Below, piece by piece: positions 1-11,471 of a stretch of DNA of 43,274 bases. Origin of the DNA: Mnemiopsis leidyi (lineage: Eukaryota; Ctenophora; Tentaculata; Lobata; Bolinopsidae). Position 1 is the stretch's first letter; the number at the start of each line of letters is the position of its first letter. The stretch is taken from the NCBI GenBank assembly GCA_000226015.1, contig JH153954.1, positions 146,239 through 189,512 of the forward strand. Reading direction: 5' to 3'. A program made the translations under genes and the position numbers. The notes beneath the pieces were generated by a model that saw nothing but the letters and a program-made list of their open reading frames with translations, ran no database searches and had not been told where the DNA came from.

Positions 1-304
1 GAATACACCTGAATTGTACAAGGTTCAAGTAAGTACTTCTGAATACACCTGAATTGTACAAGGTTCAAGTAAGTACTTCTGAATACACCTGAATTGTTCA
101 ATGTTCAAGTAAGTACTTCTGAATACACCTGAATTGTACAATGTTCAAGTAAGTACTTCTGAATACACCTGAATTGTACAATGTTCAAGTAAGTACTTCT
201 GAATACACCTGAATTGTACAAGGTTCAAGGTAATACTTCTGAATACACCTGAATTGTTCAAGGTTTAAGGTAATACTCCTGAATACACTTGAATTGTTCA
301 AGGT
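1..304. repeat. 40-bp minisatellite, about 7.5 copies
   Basis: Head-to-tail copies of a 40-bp unit beginning GAATACACCTGAATTG start at 1, 41, 81, 121, 161, 201, 241 and 281, the last one partial. Copies differ by a few substitutions. On the minus strand, the strand of POLA1, each unit contains TTCAG followed by GTGTA, which resembles a splice acceptor and donor back to back. The array lies about 160 nt past the donor of the last POLA1 exon in the window, so it is probably intronic. It touches the left edge and may continue. Confidence 0.95.
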
Positions 305-465
305 GAGTCACGACTCCTAGGCCATAACAACATGTTTTTATTTTTGTTGTTTCATTATAACGGTAATTAAAGTAAGTCTTGAACTTAAAGAATAAGAAAT
401 GAACTGTGCTCAAAACTTCGGAACAGGCGGACAAAACAGCCGAAAGGTAAAGTAAATAATCTCAC

Positions 466-3400
466 GATCTAGCATTAAGAAGGAGCTTGTTAGAGATGTA
501 ATGAGAGCCGAGAGACTTGCTGCAACTGTCGCAAGAGAAAGAGGGTCGAGGAGGGGAGGATGTCATGTCACAGAGGGTCTTGATGGTGAGGGTACTAGAA
601 CAGTGTTGACAAGGTAGAGTCAGTGGAGCGCAGTCCTTGTAACGGTCCTGGGCAGTGTAGGGTAGAGAATAGAGATAGAGTAAAGCAGGTATCTTCGGTT
701 AAACGCATTAAATTTAGTTATTCAAAATACTCAGTAGATTTGGTGTAGTTATATATTTTCAACTTTAAAAGAACTTTTTTGAACTTTTTTTAAACTGGCT
801 GTAAATTTTCCAATCGTCTGACTAAAATTTGATTTTTACTAATATTACAGTCCGTTAGCAGAGTTTGTTCAAGTTTTACAGAGTAAGTTAACACAGTGTG
901 ATTACAGTCCGTTAGCAGAGTTTGTCCAAGTTTTACAGAGTAAGTTAACACACTGTGATTACAGTCCGTTAGCAGAGTTTGTCCAAGTTTTACAGAGTAA
1001 GTTAACACAGTGTAATTACAGTCCGTTAGCAGAGTTTGTCCAAATTTTACAGAGTAAGTTAACACAGTGTGATTAAGACACACCTGTTCCTTGAGAACCA
1101 CACATGAGGTAGAACTGTTCTCGTCCGCAGCTAGAGTTCTCTTGTAGCCGGCAGGATCCAGTCCCAAACATTCCGCTATCAGGGCCACGTCGGTACCTGG
1201 AACATAGCTCTCTTTTTGTTCACTACCAAATCATGGAGGTGTATAGTTCCATACACCTCGGGGACAAAAACGGGAGATAAACGGTTCAATAACAAATCTG
1301 GGTAGTAGTTTTTAAATTGACATACCTTCTATAGGGTTGCAAAGCCTTGAGACAACTGGATGTAGTTGAGACGATAGATAGTAATGCTTGTCTATCTTTA
1401 GCGTATCTGACATGTTCAAACAAAAGATTATTATCTAACAAAATTTTAATCAGGAAAGTAGAATCCCGCTCCCACAAACAATCCTCGCCTTGTCTCTGGC
1501 GCAAATGTTGATAACTTAGGAGGTCATATCTACTGCTGCTTACTAAGAAGTAACAGCACAAACAGATGATTGAAAATAAACATAAAGACAAGACTAAAAA
1601 AAGAACCGACCAGGCTGGCTGTTTAATTCAGAGGGATGGTACGCTCTCTGAGTGGGGGCAGTAGCAGTCCCGTCCTCGCAGATAACGTACTCCACCACAT
1701 CCCCTGATACCACGCGCTTCCCTTCTGATATCATCCTCAGAGCGACCTGCAAGTTTACACAGTGTAAGGTGAACAAACTATTAGGGAAAATTAATTGTTA
1801 CACCGTTATAAAACCATGTTTATAATGAGTGGGAAACATAATGATGATTGTTACACAGTGATAAATTCATGTTGATAATAAGTGGATACGCAACGGTTAA
1901 TATAGCATTAGTTTATAGTAGCATTAGTTTACAGTAGTACAGATTTGCAATCAACCAGAACTGGGATTTTATGACTGTAAAACTAAAACTAGTCATTGCA
2001 GATGTAAATTGTGGAAGACTCTGATCGCTGAGCTGTATGGTGAGGCACCTGAACATGAGGCTGTGACTTTTTGTCAGGATAGTCGGACGGAGATTTGGTG
2101 AGGCTTTTGTGGATAACAAACTTCTGCAGAGGTATTTGTCCTTCGTTTACTTGCTTCCCTATATCTGGCGGAGAGTTTTATTTAAGATTTATTGTCATTT
2201 AAACAAACCTCGAATATAGAAAAATTGTCAAACTACTTACTCAGAGGGAAGTGAATCTTGAAATAAAAGAATGTACTGAAGGAAACCCAAACGAAAATTT
2301 GCCACTCGAACTAGGTATCTGAAATTTTATCGAAACGTATAAATATCTATTTTATCCACTCTATAACTTCATACCGGTAAGATAAGAATGTATTTCCTCC
2401 AAGACCGTGTCTCGTTTCTTGTTTGACAAAATGCAATCCAGAACAAAGTTTCCAGCGTCCTTGGCAAGCTCGCTCCAATCACGCCGCACTATGTCAAGCC
2501 CTATGTGGTTAGGAGAATATTTTATGAAAATGTATAAATACCTACTGATAGAAATTAAAAGTATTTTGCTAAATGGTGAAGGAGAAAAAGAGCTGGAAAG
2601 TTTTAAATGAAATTACGAACCTTTAAGTTCACGTTCCTCTCTAAAATTCCCATCAGCTTGAACCTGCAAGGAAATGGCAGCATATTTCTTCTTTTTCAGC
2701 AACAGCATAGACTTGAAAACCCCGTCAATGTCGATTTCGAGAAGACGGTACATTTTGTTGACCTCAGCTTTGACCCTCCTTCCGAGCTGCATAACTTCCT
2801 GGATCTCGGTAGAGTGAGTGTTTATCATGATTGAGTCGGTGTCACCATAAACGACCTCCAGTCTCATGGAGCTCTCTACCAAATTTTTTGCGGCCAACAA
2901 CGCTTCCCGGCCCTTTGATGTGACAAGTGCCGCCAGGGCTTTTGCATAGAACCTTGAGTTACTAAATCCAAGACAACCATACATAGAGTTAGCTGTTAGT
3001 TTGAGAGCTTTCTGTCGGATGTCATACTGCAGGTACTTATCAGATCCTGGGGTTTCCTTCTTCAACAGACTCTTAACATCCTTCCTGCGTTCGACCAACT
3101 TTCTAATTTCAATCGGCAGAATACCAGGCTCTAAATCTGTACTAGGAACTTCAGCGATTCCATCACTGTTGACAGAAGAGGCATCAACTGTAGTGAAGCA
3201 GACATTGTACTCCTGTATAATAGACGGGTACAAACTGTTGAAGTCAAGCAAAAGGATGTAGGTGTCGTAAAACCCTTTTTTGGGTTCCAAAACTAGCCCA
3301 CCTGAATACGTGTCTTTCTTCTTACTCCCCTCTCCCTCTTCTGCTGCCTTCATTTTGGAGCTCTTTTTATCAGGAACAATAAATTCCTGGTCGTTGAAAG

Positions 3401-6400
3401 CATGAAGCAGCAGATATTCGTTTCTTTCAGCTCTACCTCCCAGTAAAGTTCTCTGCCAAATGTTGCCACAAAGTTTTGTGATCTGGTGACTCAGAGGTAG
3501 TGCCATCAGCTCGAACATGATCTTTAGATTGAAGCTCGCATCGTTTAGATTGTGGTGTATGGCATGAAGGAGATTTTTGGATGTATCGAACATGGATGAA
3601 GTTTGGTCAGGGGTGAACTCTTCTCTCGTTTCGTGGAGAATTATTTTAGCGAATTCTGTAAGATCGTACTTTCTCAATCTGATGAGCTCCTTACAAGAGA
3701 TTTTTGTGTCGGCCACTAATCGACCAGCAAGTACACCAACTCCGACCAGACCTGAACTTCCAAAAGATTTGGGCAATGTTGTCCGTTTAAACCTTGATAT
3801 CCTGGACCAATGAGGAACCTTGACAGCCACAAGCCGGTGAAGAAGCACATCAATATCAAAAGTACTGTCATATCCGATAATGACATCCGGGTCCAGCTTT
3901 TGGAGTCGAGCAATGAACCATCCCAGCATGGACCGCTCGGATTTAAAAACTTCAATATTAGTTGACGTTGACTTGACAGCACTCTCAAAATCATAAGGAT
4001 ACACTTGGTTATTTGGCAAAGTTATGGCTGCAAGATGATGGGAGTAATGTTGACTTGGAGAAGCTTTGTCTATATGAAATTGTGACTGAACCAATGCTCC
4101 AATGGAAATAATTTCGTTTGCATTCGTTTTGGGGTTTATCATGGTTCTAAGACTTAAAGAAACACAAGACAGAGGTGGAGGAGGTAATTCCTCCTTCCAT
4201 TGAAGGAGGTCACTCATCTTTTCTATGCACACTTCATAGGTAGCCCAGGTGCTTTGAAGCCGTGGTGTTGCACAATTTTTAGCAAGAATCCAAGAAGGAC
4301 CTTTTAATTTGTTCTGTAAAATGAGGAGTTCCTGTGCTGTTTGCGTTGTGCCGAATATTCGGGAGAAAGTTTTGCCCTCCAAATTGAATGGTAGAGCTCC
4401 GAATTCAGACGAATACCTTACTTCCAAGTACTCACTTTCATAAGGAACATCAAGACCACGAACATTCCACGCAAACTTCTTAGACGAAGGCTTCGACTGA
4501 AACTTGCTGATCTTAAACTTAGGAGCAACAATATCGTTGAACTCTTTGTAAACATCAAGCATCTTCACTTCTTCTCCAGTGTCTGAGTGAGTGTCACGTG
4601 GCAGTATAAATATGGTTCTCGGAATGTTCTTCACAGTAACACATGCGCTGGTGTATTTTCCCTCACTCACCTCAACCTTACCAAAAAGGTAAACAGTGCC
4701 AGGGTTGTTGTAACTATTCTCATATAGGTCAAAATAGTACATTTTAAACATTTCTTGTTCATCTACTGTAACCATTGGACAAGTTCCTTTGTCAAAAGCT
4801 ACATCGACAGAAGACTTGGGCTCATCAACGAACATCGGCATGGACCAATCTGCTGGAGGTTTCTGTTCAATAGGCTCTTTCTTGACCTCGACGTTTTTTG
4901 CTGCAACTTCTTGAACCTCTTTTTTGACGATCAAATCGGCTTGTTGGAGCATAGCTTCATCAATTTCGTCCATTGGAATATCCATAGAATCTTCGTCGAC
5001 ATTGGGGACAGGGTCAGGATCCTCTTTGAATGGAATGCTTACTTCTTCTTTGTTAGATTTTGGAATATTATTTGCCAAGGTCTTTTTCTGCAAAATCCTG
5101 AATGTTGTGGAGTTTTAAGATTCAAACCAACAAAATTGATAAAATAATTAACAAAACTGTTGATAAAAGCTATACATTAGATAATGAAATACTCATCAGC
5201 AAAATATTACAAAATTTCGAAGGGGATGTAGGACGATCTATGCATTTGTACTTTTAAATCTCAAACAAATCACAGACTTACCGGGTCGGGGCAGGCTTGA
5301 TAGTAGGTTTGGAGCTATGAGAGAAACTCTGGCTGCTTGAAGAATTCTGTTTGATGGTCCTACTTGCTTTTGGGGGTTCTGACACCGCAGCAGTAATGTT
5401 CGGTTTGTCTAATGATGTCAGTAACTCATCCAGTAGAGCATCAGTTCCTGTTTACATAGAATTTTCTTAAAACATCACTGGTGCGTCACGGCATTTAATT
5501 TTGTGCTATCAAACTTTAACAAGCCCTATTTGTTACTGTGAAAGTGTCTAGTGCATGAAATAAATGTATAATGGTCGATAAAATATCAAATTTAATAGTG
5601 ACTGATTTCCTCCCAAACAAAAATAATGTTTAAACACATACCTAAAGTTTTTGTTTCGGCCTGAGGTTTATTTTTCCCTTTTGTTAAGAACTGAGCAATT
5701 CCACCATTTGCTGGTGCTTTAACGTGTGATGGCTTTTTTCTTTTCTTGCTCCCTGAAGCACTAGAAACGCTGTCAGCCCAATCTTCCTGCTCCTCATCAA
5801 ATATCTCCCTACCTGTAATATGGACAAACAATTTACAAAACATTGTAGTGTGTCTATTCCCTAGTCCTTACACAATTACAGCTACTAGTTTATTAATTAG
5901 GCATCAGCAACCATGAAGCAACCTGTATTAGTATCATGTTGCATAAAAGAAGTAAGTACATAGCATATTACAGTGTGTGATTGAAAAGTGTTGAACTTGG
6001 AAGAAAAGCTCCCAAGTTATGATGTAAGCCTACTAATTTGTGGTACATTATTAAAGGCTCAGATAATCGATCTTAGAATTGACAATTGGCATCCACTAAA
6101 CTCTTTTGTTAAATCATTACTATATGATAAACTACTAATAACTAAACTATAAATTATCAAACTATTGACTACTGAACCAGTAATTTCTCTAGTTTTTTGT
6201 CTGTTGAAAAAAAATGAAACAATTTTTAGTGTTTACCAGTATCATCATAGCCACTTCCTTTAATGTCACCAACTACCCATTCATCTTGTAAGCGAGCATT
6301 GACAATGTCAGCATATTGGTCTTCAGTCACATAGTCATAAACAGCTTCTTCATCCTAAAACGAAAATATTTTACATCAAAATTGAAAAGAAGCAATATAA

Positions 6401-6671
6401 AATAAGAAGTGAGCTGTCAAGGGGGAGCTATTAAATGAATGTACCTTAGAGAGTTTTGGAACCTGTATAATTTGGTATTTTAAGAAAATTCAAAGTGACA
6501 ATAAATTATCAGACCACCAGAATTCCAGATCTTGGTCCAAATTATTCAAACCTTTATGTTGTCAATTGCTTTTGCTTGGCCACTTCGTGCTTGTTTGAGC
6601 TTCTCTATAGCAGAGAGGTCTACCCCTCTTCTTTTCCTTTCTCGTTTAGAGTACTCACGTGACTCCGACAT
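466..6671 (-). CDS. POLA1: DNA polymerase alpha catalytic subunit (POLA1), 3' end outside the window
   Basis: Family-B polymerase of the pol alpha-primase complex, which extends RNA primers at nuclear replication origins and on the lagging strand. Eleven exons are phase-consistent: 6671-6552, 6354-6237, 5812-5642, 5447-5282, 5097-2621, 2500-2375, 2164-2049, 1746-1611, 1406-1326, 1196-1084 and 647-466, giving about 1268 residues. The N-terminus has the basic helix and GREIFD motif of POLA1. The big exon carries polymerase motif A DFNSLYPSI (Asp about residue 810), motif B KLTANSMYG, motif C YGDTDS (Asp about 944 and 946) and KKKKYAA. The exonuclease acidic residues are absent (LSCVSLSLRT), as in all pol alpha. 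The last exon seen has paired cysteines (DC...PCQHC, SCDSC) of the C-terminal zinc module. Its donor at 465-464 implies about 100 more residues to the left; without splicing, a TGA at 464-462 would end the frame. Start is the first ATG of the conserved N-terminus. Confidence 0.95.
844..1071. repeat. 57-bp minisatellite, four copies, in a POLA1 intron
   Basis: Four tandem copies of a 57-bp unit containing ACAGTCCGTTAGCAGAG start near 844, 901, 958 and 1015. The array begins 11-12 nt inside the intron after the POLA1 exon 1196-1084. The unit is a multiple of three and has no stop on the minus strand, so the POLA1 frame would stay open through it to a stop at 790 if the intron were retained. It is most simply intronic, because the next exon (647-466) joins in phase and restores the zinc-finger motif. 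Confidence 0.93.
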
Positions 6672-6899
6672 GAATCCTAAGCATGTTTTTATCTTTAGCA
6701 TTTTTAGAATATGCATCCCAGAAAAGACACCTGACTATCGATTAACTATCAAAAATTTGGTCAAGTTTCATAAATATTTACCCCCATATATAATAAACTC
6801 ATGAAGTGTGGTTAATGACCTTCAGCCCCTCAACCATATGATCCAAAGTTTTTTAGAGGTAAACTTTTTAGAGTGTGTGGAAAGAGACAGAGACAGGAA

Positions 6900-7005
6900 A
6901 ATCACTTGTTTTGTAGATCCCATCGAGTTTGATGTAATAGGCTAAGCGAAAATTCTGTCTGACCCCTTTAAGGGCCTTTTATGGTCTTTAAGGAACCAAA
7001 ATGGC
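6900..7005. repeat. Diverged dispersed repeat, copy 1
   Basis: Shares an ordered set of words with 8805-8910: a TGT(T)TTGTAGATC block, GTTTGATGT(A/G)ATAGG, and a tail built on CCTTTAAG with its inverse CTTTAAGG. Identity is roughly 70% by eye over about 90 bp. The palindromic AAAGG/CCTTT tail suggests the end of an old mobile element, but no terminal repeat or target duplication was found. Confidence 0.4.
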
Positions 7006-8804
7006 CTAAAATAGTGTACAAATTGGGGGACATTCTTCTGTCAAAACAGTGAGAGTTTGACAGCCCAACTTGAATGCACCTCCCCATGGTGTTGGGCAGG
7101 AATTACAGCCAGCTTTGAGTTTGGCTGTGGGCTAACACACTCATCTTAAAAACCACATCATCCAACAGATGTGTTTCTGGGCCAACTGGTTACTGAACCG
7201 ATTAGTCTGGAGAATGGCATAGTCATTCTCAAGTAAACCATAAAGTGGTCATGTGCTGATAACTTTAATCAAACACCAAGGCACTGAACAGGGAAATGAT
7301 ACCCTCAAAAACACCATTTACACCTTCATGTCTGATACCAATCACAAGGTTTTTGCAGTGACAGGCTGATATGAGCCTTCTTGAAAGTGTCTTGACATCT
7401 CAGCTGAAACTTAGGGAAGGACTCTCAAGAGGAGAACAGTCAGTTGGCTTATTGCACTGTCTGGCCATTATTCTCAGCCCTCAGGGCGATGATATCTTAA
7501 TACCTTTACTTTTGTAGCATTGATTGAGATGGCCAACATATCTGACTGTGTTCACTGTGGAGTGCTCATAGGCATAGCTAATCCAGCCAGCACAATATTT
7601 TACATCAATAGCAGCTTAAATGGTCCCAATTTGTGACATTCATATTTAGCCTATTTTCAGAAAATTATCTATCTTTCTGTTTTGTTGATTTTTTGAGGTT
7701 AAAATACTCCATAGCTGTTCATATCGGTGGATCATCCAGGAAAACCTTTACCATAACTTCCAAAGTGAGGTTATTGAGGATTTACTCTTTTTTATGTGAG
7801 AAATTTGGGGATAACCTCATTTTTTGCTCATAAATTGGACAGCTTGTTATCTTTGAGGAAGAAACCTTTTGACACCTTTCTGATGTAAACTGGGATTAAT
7901 CACATAATACAAGATAAATTTTATTTGATTAAGTAAATTGTAATAATAAACCCTTGTAACTGGGCATGCTAGAGTCAAAAATATTTACAATATTTATAAT
8001 ATTTATTTATATGCCTGTCTATTCAATGCTGTAACAGTTGGGATAGCAACACCAGAAGGGAGAATCAACACTCATAGCTGATTACAGGTGTGGCCAGTGT
8101 TTTTCAAAATTATTCTAAGAGATAAAATTTGTTAAATGAATTGTCAGTTTGGTAAGTGTTATCATATGAAAATTTAGATAGAAGAAGTTGTAATAGCAGG
8201 GCAATCATAGAGTTGATGTGAATGAGTCAAAATTGAGGGTTAACAACTTTAACTACTCCAAAAAATGTCTATTCTCATATCTACCTGGCCCCTGGGGACC
8301 TTGCCACACTTTGAATCTTTACCCAAGTCAGTAAGGATAATTTTTGAAATTTATTTTGATGTTTTTAGACTTTGACCATATACTTACGTTGGTTGGACTC
8401 ACTTCCAAATAACTCTGAAATTCACTGGAGAAGATATTGAGGATAATCAATTTTTACCACCTATTTTTTGAGCACTTTGGGAAAATTTTTAACCTCAATT
8501 ATGGCCCATAACTGACTTTGTGAATGCTTTGGATGCAATTTTTTAACATTCAAGTGGGTATATTGTAGCAGCAATGATATCTGAGAAAGCTTATCTTGAT
8601 AGCATCATTAAAGAGCTATCAATAGAAAAAAGTCCAAATACCCTCAAATTTAGCAAAATAGATGATCTTAATACTTAATTTGGCCAGCATTCTGGTCCCT
8701 CCAATATTACACCAAGTTGGTGTGGAAACCAAACTTGTGTTGCTGAGGATGTGTGGGGTTGAACCGTCTGTGACTTTACATGAACATGAACAAAAGATCG
8801 CAGC

Positions 8805-8910
8805 ATGAAAAAACTACATGTTGTGTAGATCTAATCGGGGTTGATGTGATAGGTGGTGTTAAAATTTGATCTGGGGGCCTTTAAGCCTTAAAGGCACTGT
8901 TAATAAAACT
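8805..8910. repeat. Diverged dispersed repeat, copy 2
   Basis: Same orientation as the copy at 6900-7005, with the same order of words (TGTGTAGATC, GGTTGATGTGATAGG, GCCTTTAAGCCTTAAAGG). The roughly 1.8 kb between the copies has no recognisable transposase or reverse transcriptase. Confidence 0.4.
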
Positions 8911-9027
8911 GCACAATTATTTGGTAATAAAAAAATACAAAATTTGTTACACCTGTACCCAAGCTTTCACTATTATTCTGAAGGGGTTCCTGGAAGATTC
9001 TCAATCTTTTAACAGATACCCTCCTCA

Positions 9028-9707
9028 TTTAACCCTCAATAAATTTCCTGGTCCTTCGACTGAGTCAACCAAAGAGAATTGCATAGGCAAATGCCCTTCG
9101 TCTAGGACCCCCAATCTCTAGAATAGAAAGTTGGGGTAGATTCCACTACACCACCAACCCATAATGAAATGATCAGTAAGGCAGATATTGTCAAAAAAGC
9201 AATTAACAGACACAACAGCTCACAGCCAAGTCTGTGAAGGAATCGAGGAGGTCATTAATACAGTCAATAAAGAGGAGGAACTGTCACAAATCGGATAGTT
9301 TATGGAGTGCAGGACGACAACAAAGTTGATAACCTACTGTTACGGTCATCACGCGCTCTCACCCATTTTTAACCCTCAATAAATTTCCTGGTCCTTCGAC
9401 TGAGTCAACCAAAGAGAATTGCATAGGCAAATGCCCTTCGTCTAGGACCCCCAATCTCTAGAATAGAAAGTCGGGGTAGATTCCACTACACCACCAACCC
9501 AGAATGAAATGATCAGTAAGGCAGATGTTGTCAAAAAAGCAATAAACAGACACAACAGCTCACAGCCAAGTCTGTGAAGGAATCGAGGAGGCCATTAATA
9601 CAGTCAATAAAGAGGAGGAACTGTCACAAATCGGATAGTTTATGGAGTTCAGGACGACAACAAAGTTGATAACCTACTGTCACGGTCATCACGAGCTCTC
9701 ACGCATT
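9028..9707. repeat. 340-bp tandem duplication, two copies
   Basis: Positions 9028-9367 and 9368-9707 are two direct copies of a 340-bp unit. I count about nine substitutions between them and no indels, so the duplication is recent relative to the surrounding repeats. Each unit includes, on the minus strand, an A-box-like TGGTGTAGTGG (9153-9143 in copy 1), and at its right end the start of the ~90-bp dispersed repeat described at 9671-9760. Confidence 0.93.
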
Positions 9708-9760
9708 TTTGGCCTAGCCACAGAAATTTTCAAAGAGATTCTAGACGTGCATCGCCCATT
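9671..9760 (+). repeat. ~90-bp dispersed repeat (family A), copy
   Basis: One of five related segments. The pattern is AACCTACTGTCGCGG, CATCACGCGCTC, GGCCTGGCGAAGAAATTCTA, then GCGCATCGCCCGTTAA. This copy is diverged in the middle (CACAGAAATTTTC) and ends in CCATTAGG. A truncated sibling at 9331-9370 lies in the first copy of the 340-bp duplication. Confidence 0.75.
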
Positions 9761-10446
9761 AGGTTAGATAAGACTAGAAAGACTTTTACAGCAATCTGTG
9801 ATCAACTTGAGTCTGTGTATGTCGATGTACAACACTTCACCTGGATGGGGAGTGGAGATCGGACAGAACTAGGCCGATAAAGTAGAAATTAAAAATATAT
9901 TGCATATTAATACAGCAATTTCACTACGTAAAGAATTTTATAAATCAATAAAATCATATTGTCGCGGTGATACACGACTCACGCAGCCAAAGAACGGTCA
10001 ACGGGAGACGGATATAATCTCGTCAAAAATCATAGTATAATATTAAAAGTTGAATTTTGAATTTGAACAGCAGCTGACGTTGAAACAGTTTTAAAAAAGC
10101 TCATAAGTTGAAAACAAGCGATAGATATAAAAAGGTTATTTGGCTCCCGAAAGAAGCCCACAACAAACAGCAGCTCATGAACTTAATGAAAATAACAAAC
10201 TCGTGAATCAAATGAAAGAACTCATTTAGAAGGACAACAAACAACGTAATCACTAGTGGATTACTTTATAAGGGACGATAAAATATAAATGATGTGATAT
10301 AATTATTGTTTAATTACACATTAGCAATCAGACTGCGTATTAATTTTATTACTACCACTGCTGCATAACCTTTATTTCTACCATTGCTGCACTGCAACGA
10401 GCTATTCAAAAAGTGTTAAATTAAATTACACAACTACAATTTTGCT
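9711..10446. other. AT-rich intergenic stretch, no gene supported
   Basis: After the repeat that ends near 9760 no coding segment could be supported on either strand. The only structured item is the family-B repeat segment at 9960-10025. Confidence 0.45.
9960..10025 (+). repeat. Dispersed repeat (family B), copy 1
   Basis: Contains GTCGCGGTGATACACGACTC, a CACGCAGCCAAAG block, and then GACGGATATAATCTCGTCAA. The same ordered words recur at 10861-10935 and in both arms of the fold-back at 11472-11588, which defines a small non-coding repeat family. Confidence 0.7.
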
Positions 10447-10599
10447 TTGTATCTGATAAAAACTCGTTTTAGTTCCCCCTGCCCTCAACTTCGACATGAC
10501 AGATGGTTGGTGGCCTATATTGTCGTGGTGATACCCAAATCTCGCAGTTCAAAGGTAAACAAGAACCGTTTTTTAAAACGGAAGACGCGACGGAGTGGC

Positions 10600-10795
10600 A
10601 GCCTCGGGCGCGCGCGAAGCGCGCGGCGGCGTGGCCCCGCGGCCAAAATTTTTTTCAAAAGGGCCGCGTCACAATATATAATTTTATCAAGGCCTATATG
10701 CTATATGACTTCAGCATTGTCAGACGTTGCCCAACCTGCTTGCTCTAACCAAGGCCCTTTTGAATCGCGCGCGTCGCATCCGCGCGCGCGTCGAA
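10600..10795. repeat. GC-rich palindromic block
   Basis: A CpG-dense island in AT-rich DNA with three dyads: GCGCGCGAAGCGCGC (about 10607-10623), TGGCCCCGCGGCCA (about 10631-10644), and a CGCGCGCG...CGCGCGCG pair around 10766-10793. A short open frame crosses it on each strand but has no protein-family character. It looks like structured repeat DNA rather than a gene. Confidence 0.6.
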
Positions 10796-10860
10796 GTGTT
10801 GCAGTTTGTTGCTCTCCTGGTGAGAGCCAGAACGCGAACGTTTTGTTAGAAAGTCTAGTT

Positions 10861-10935
10861 TGTCGCGGTAATACCCGACTCACGCAGCTAAAGCTAACGT
10901 TTCGTTAGAACGTTAGACGGATATAATCTCGTCAA
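10861..10935 (+). repeat. Dispersed repeat (family B), copy 2
   Basis: Begins TGTCGCGGTAATACCCGACT and ends GACGGATATAATCTCGTCAA. The internal AACGTTTCGTTAGAACGTT forms a small dyad. It directly abuts the reverse-oriented family-A copy at 10942. Confidence 0.75.
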
Positions 10936-10941
10936 TTTTAA

Positions 10942-11030
10942 CGGGCGATGCGCGTCTAGAATTTCTTCGCCAGGCCAGAAATGCGTGACAGTGGACAGCG
11001 CGTGATGGCCGCGACAGTAGGTTATCAACC
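10942..11030 (-). repeat. ~90-bp dispersed repeat (family A), reverse copy
   Basis: Reverse orientation of the unit seen at 12963-13042. It starts with CGGGCGATGCGCG just after TTAA, continues through the complement of the GGCCTGGCGAAGAAATTC core, and ends in a GGTTATCAACC dyad. It adjoins the family-B copy at 10861-10935, so the two may be parts of one composite element. Confidence 0.8.
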
Positions 11031-11372
11031 TACAACGTCAATTAGAAAGTTAGACTGATATCAATATCATCTGATCGTCAACCGCGCGCGTAAGCACCTG
11101 GTTAGGTGAACAAGTGACAACGCGACCAGCGACGTTGGACGTCAGCTGTAACTGTAAGCTCGCCACGGGGAGGGAACGTATAATGTATATGCAATATGGT
11201 ATTTGATGAGATTATCAATTATTGATTATATTTGTCGCGGTGGTGTAGGTTGAAAACATACTGTTACCGCGACCGGGCGCTGCGTAGCTGTATGGCTCTG
11301 ACAGAGCCGCTCTGTCTACGTTTCCCTCAGACGCGATCGTAAAGCAACAATTAGCCTTAGGTCCACAGGTAA

Positions 11373-11470
11373 ACCAACTGTCGCGGCCATCACGTGCTAT
11401 TGCGCATTTGCATTTCTGGCCTGCCGAAGAAATTCTAGACGAAGAAATTCTGGACGCGCATCGCCCGTTA
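11373..11470 (+). repeat. ~90-bp dispersed repeat (family A), copy with an internal duplication
   Basis: Reads CTGTCGCGGCCATCACG, then GGCCTGCCGAAGAAATTCTA, with the GAAGAAATTCT word present twice, and ends GCGCATCGCCCGTTAA. It is immediately followed by the fold-back element at 11472. That mirrors the A/B adjacency seen in opposite orientation at 10861-11030. Confidence 0.8.
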
Positions 11471-11471
11471 A

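Larger units (their letters stand above)
6672..8926. other. Intergenic region upstream of POLA1, no gene supported
   Basis: Only short open frames without family features were seen on either strand. The stretch is AT-rich with few CpG dinucleotides. It contains one member of a diverged repeat pair near each end (about 6900-7005 and 8805-8910). The POLA1 promoter should lie just above 6671, but no recognisable core element was seen. Confidence 0.5.

Noticed and set aside
790..1083. 19-residue repeat protein in the 57-bp array
   Set aside because: It is intronic read-through of POLA1; the true next exon joins in phase at 647.
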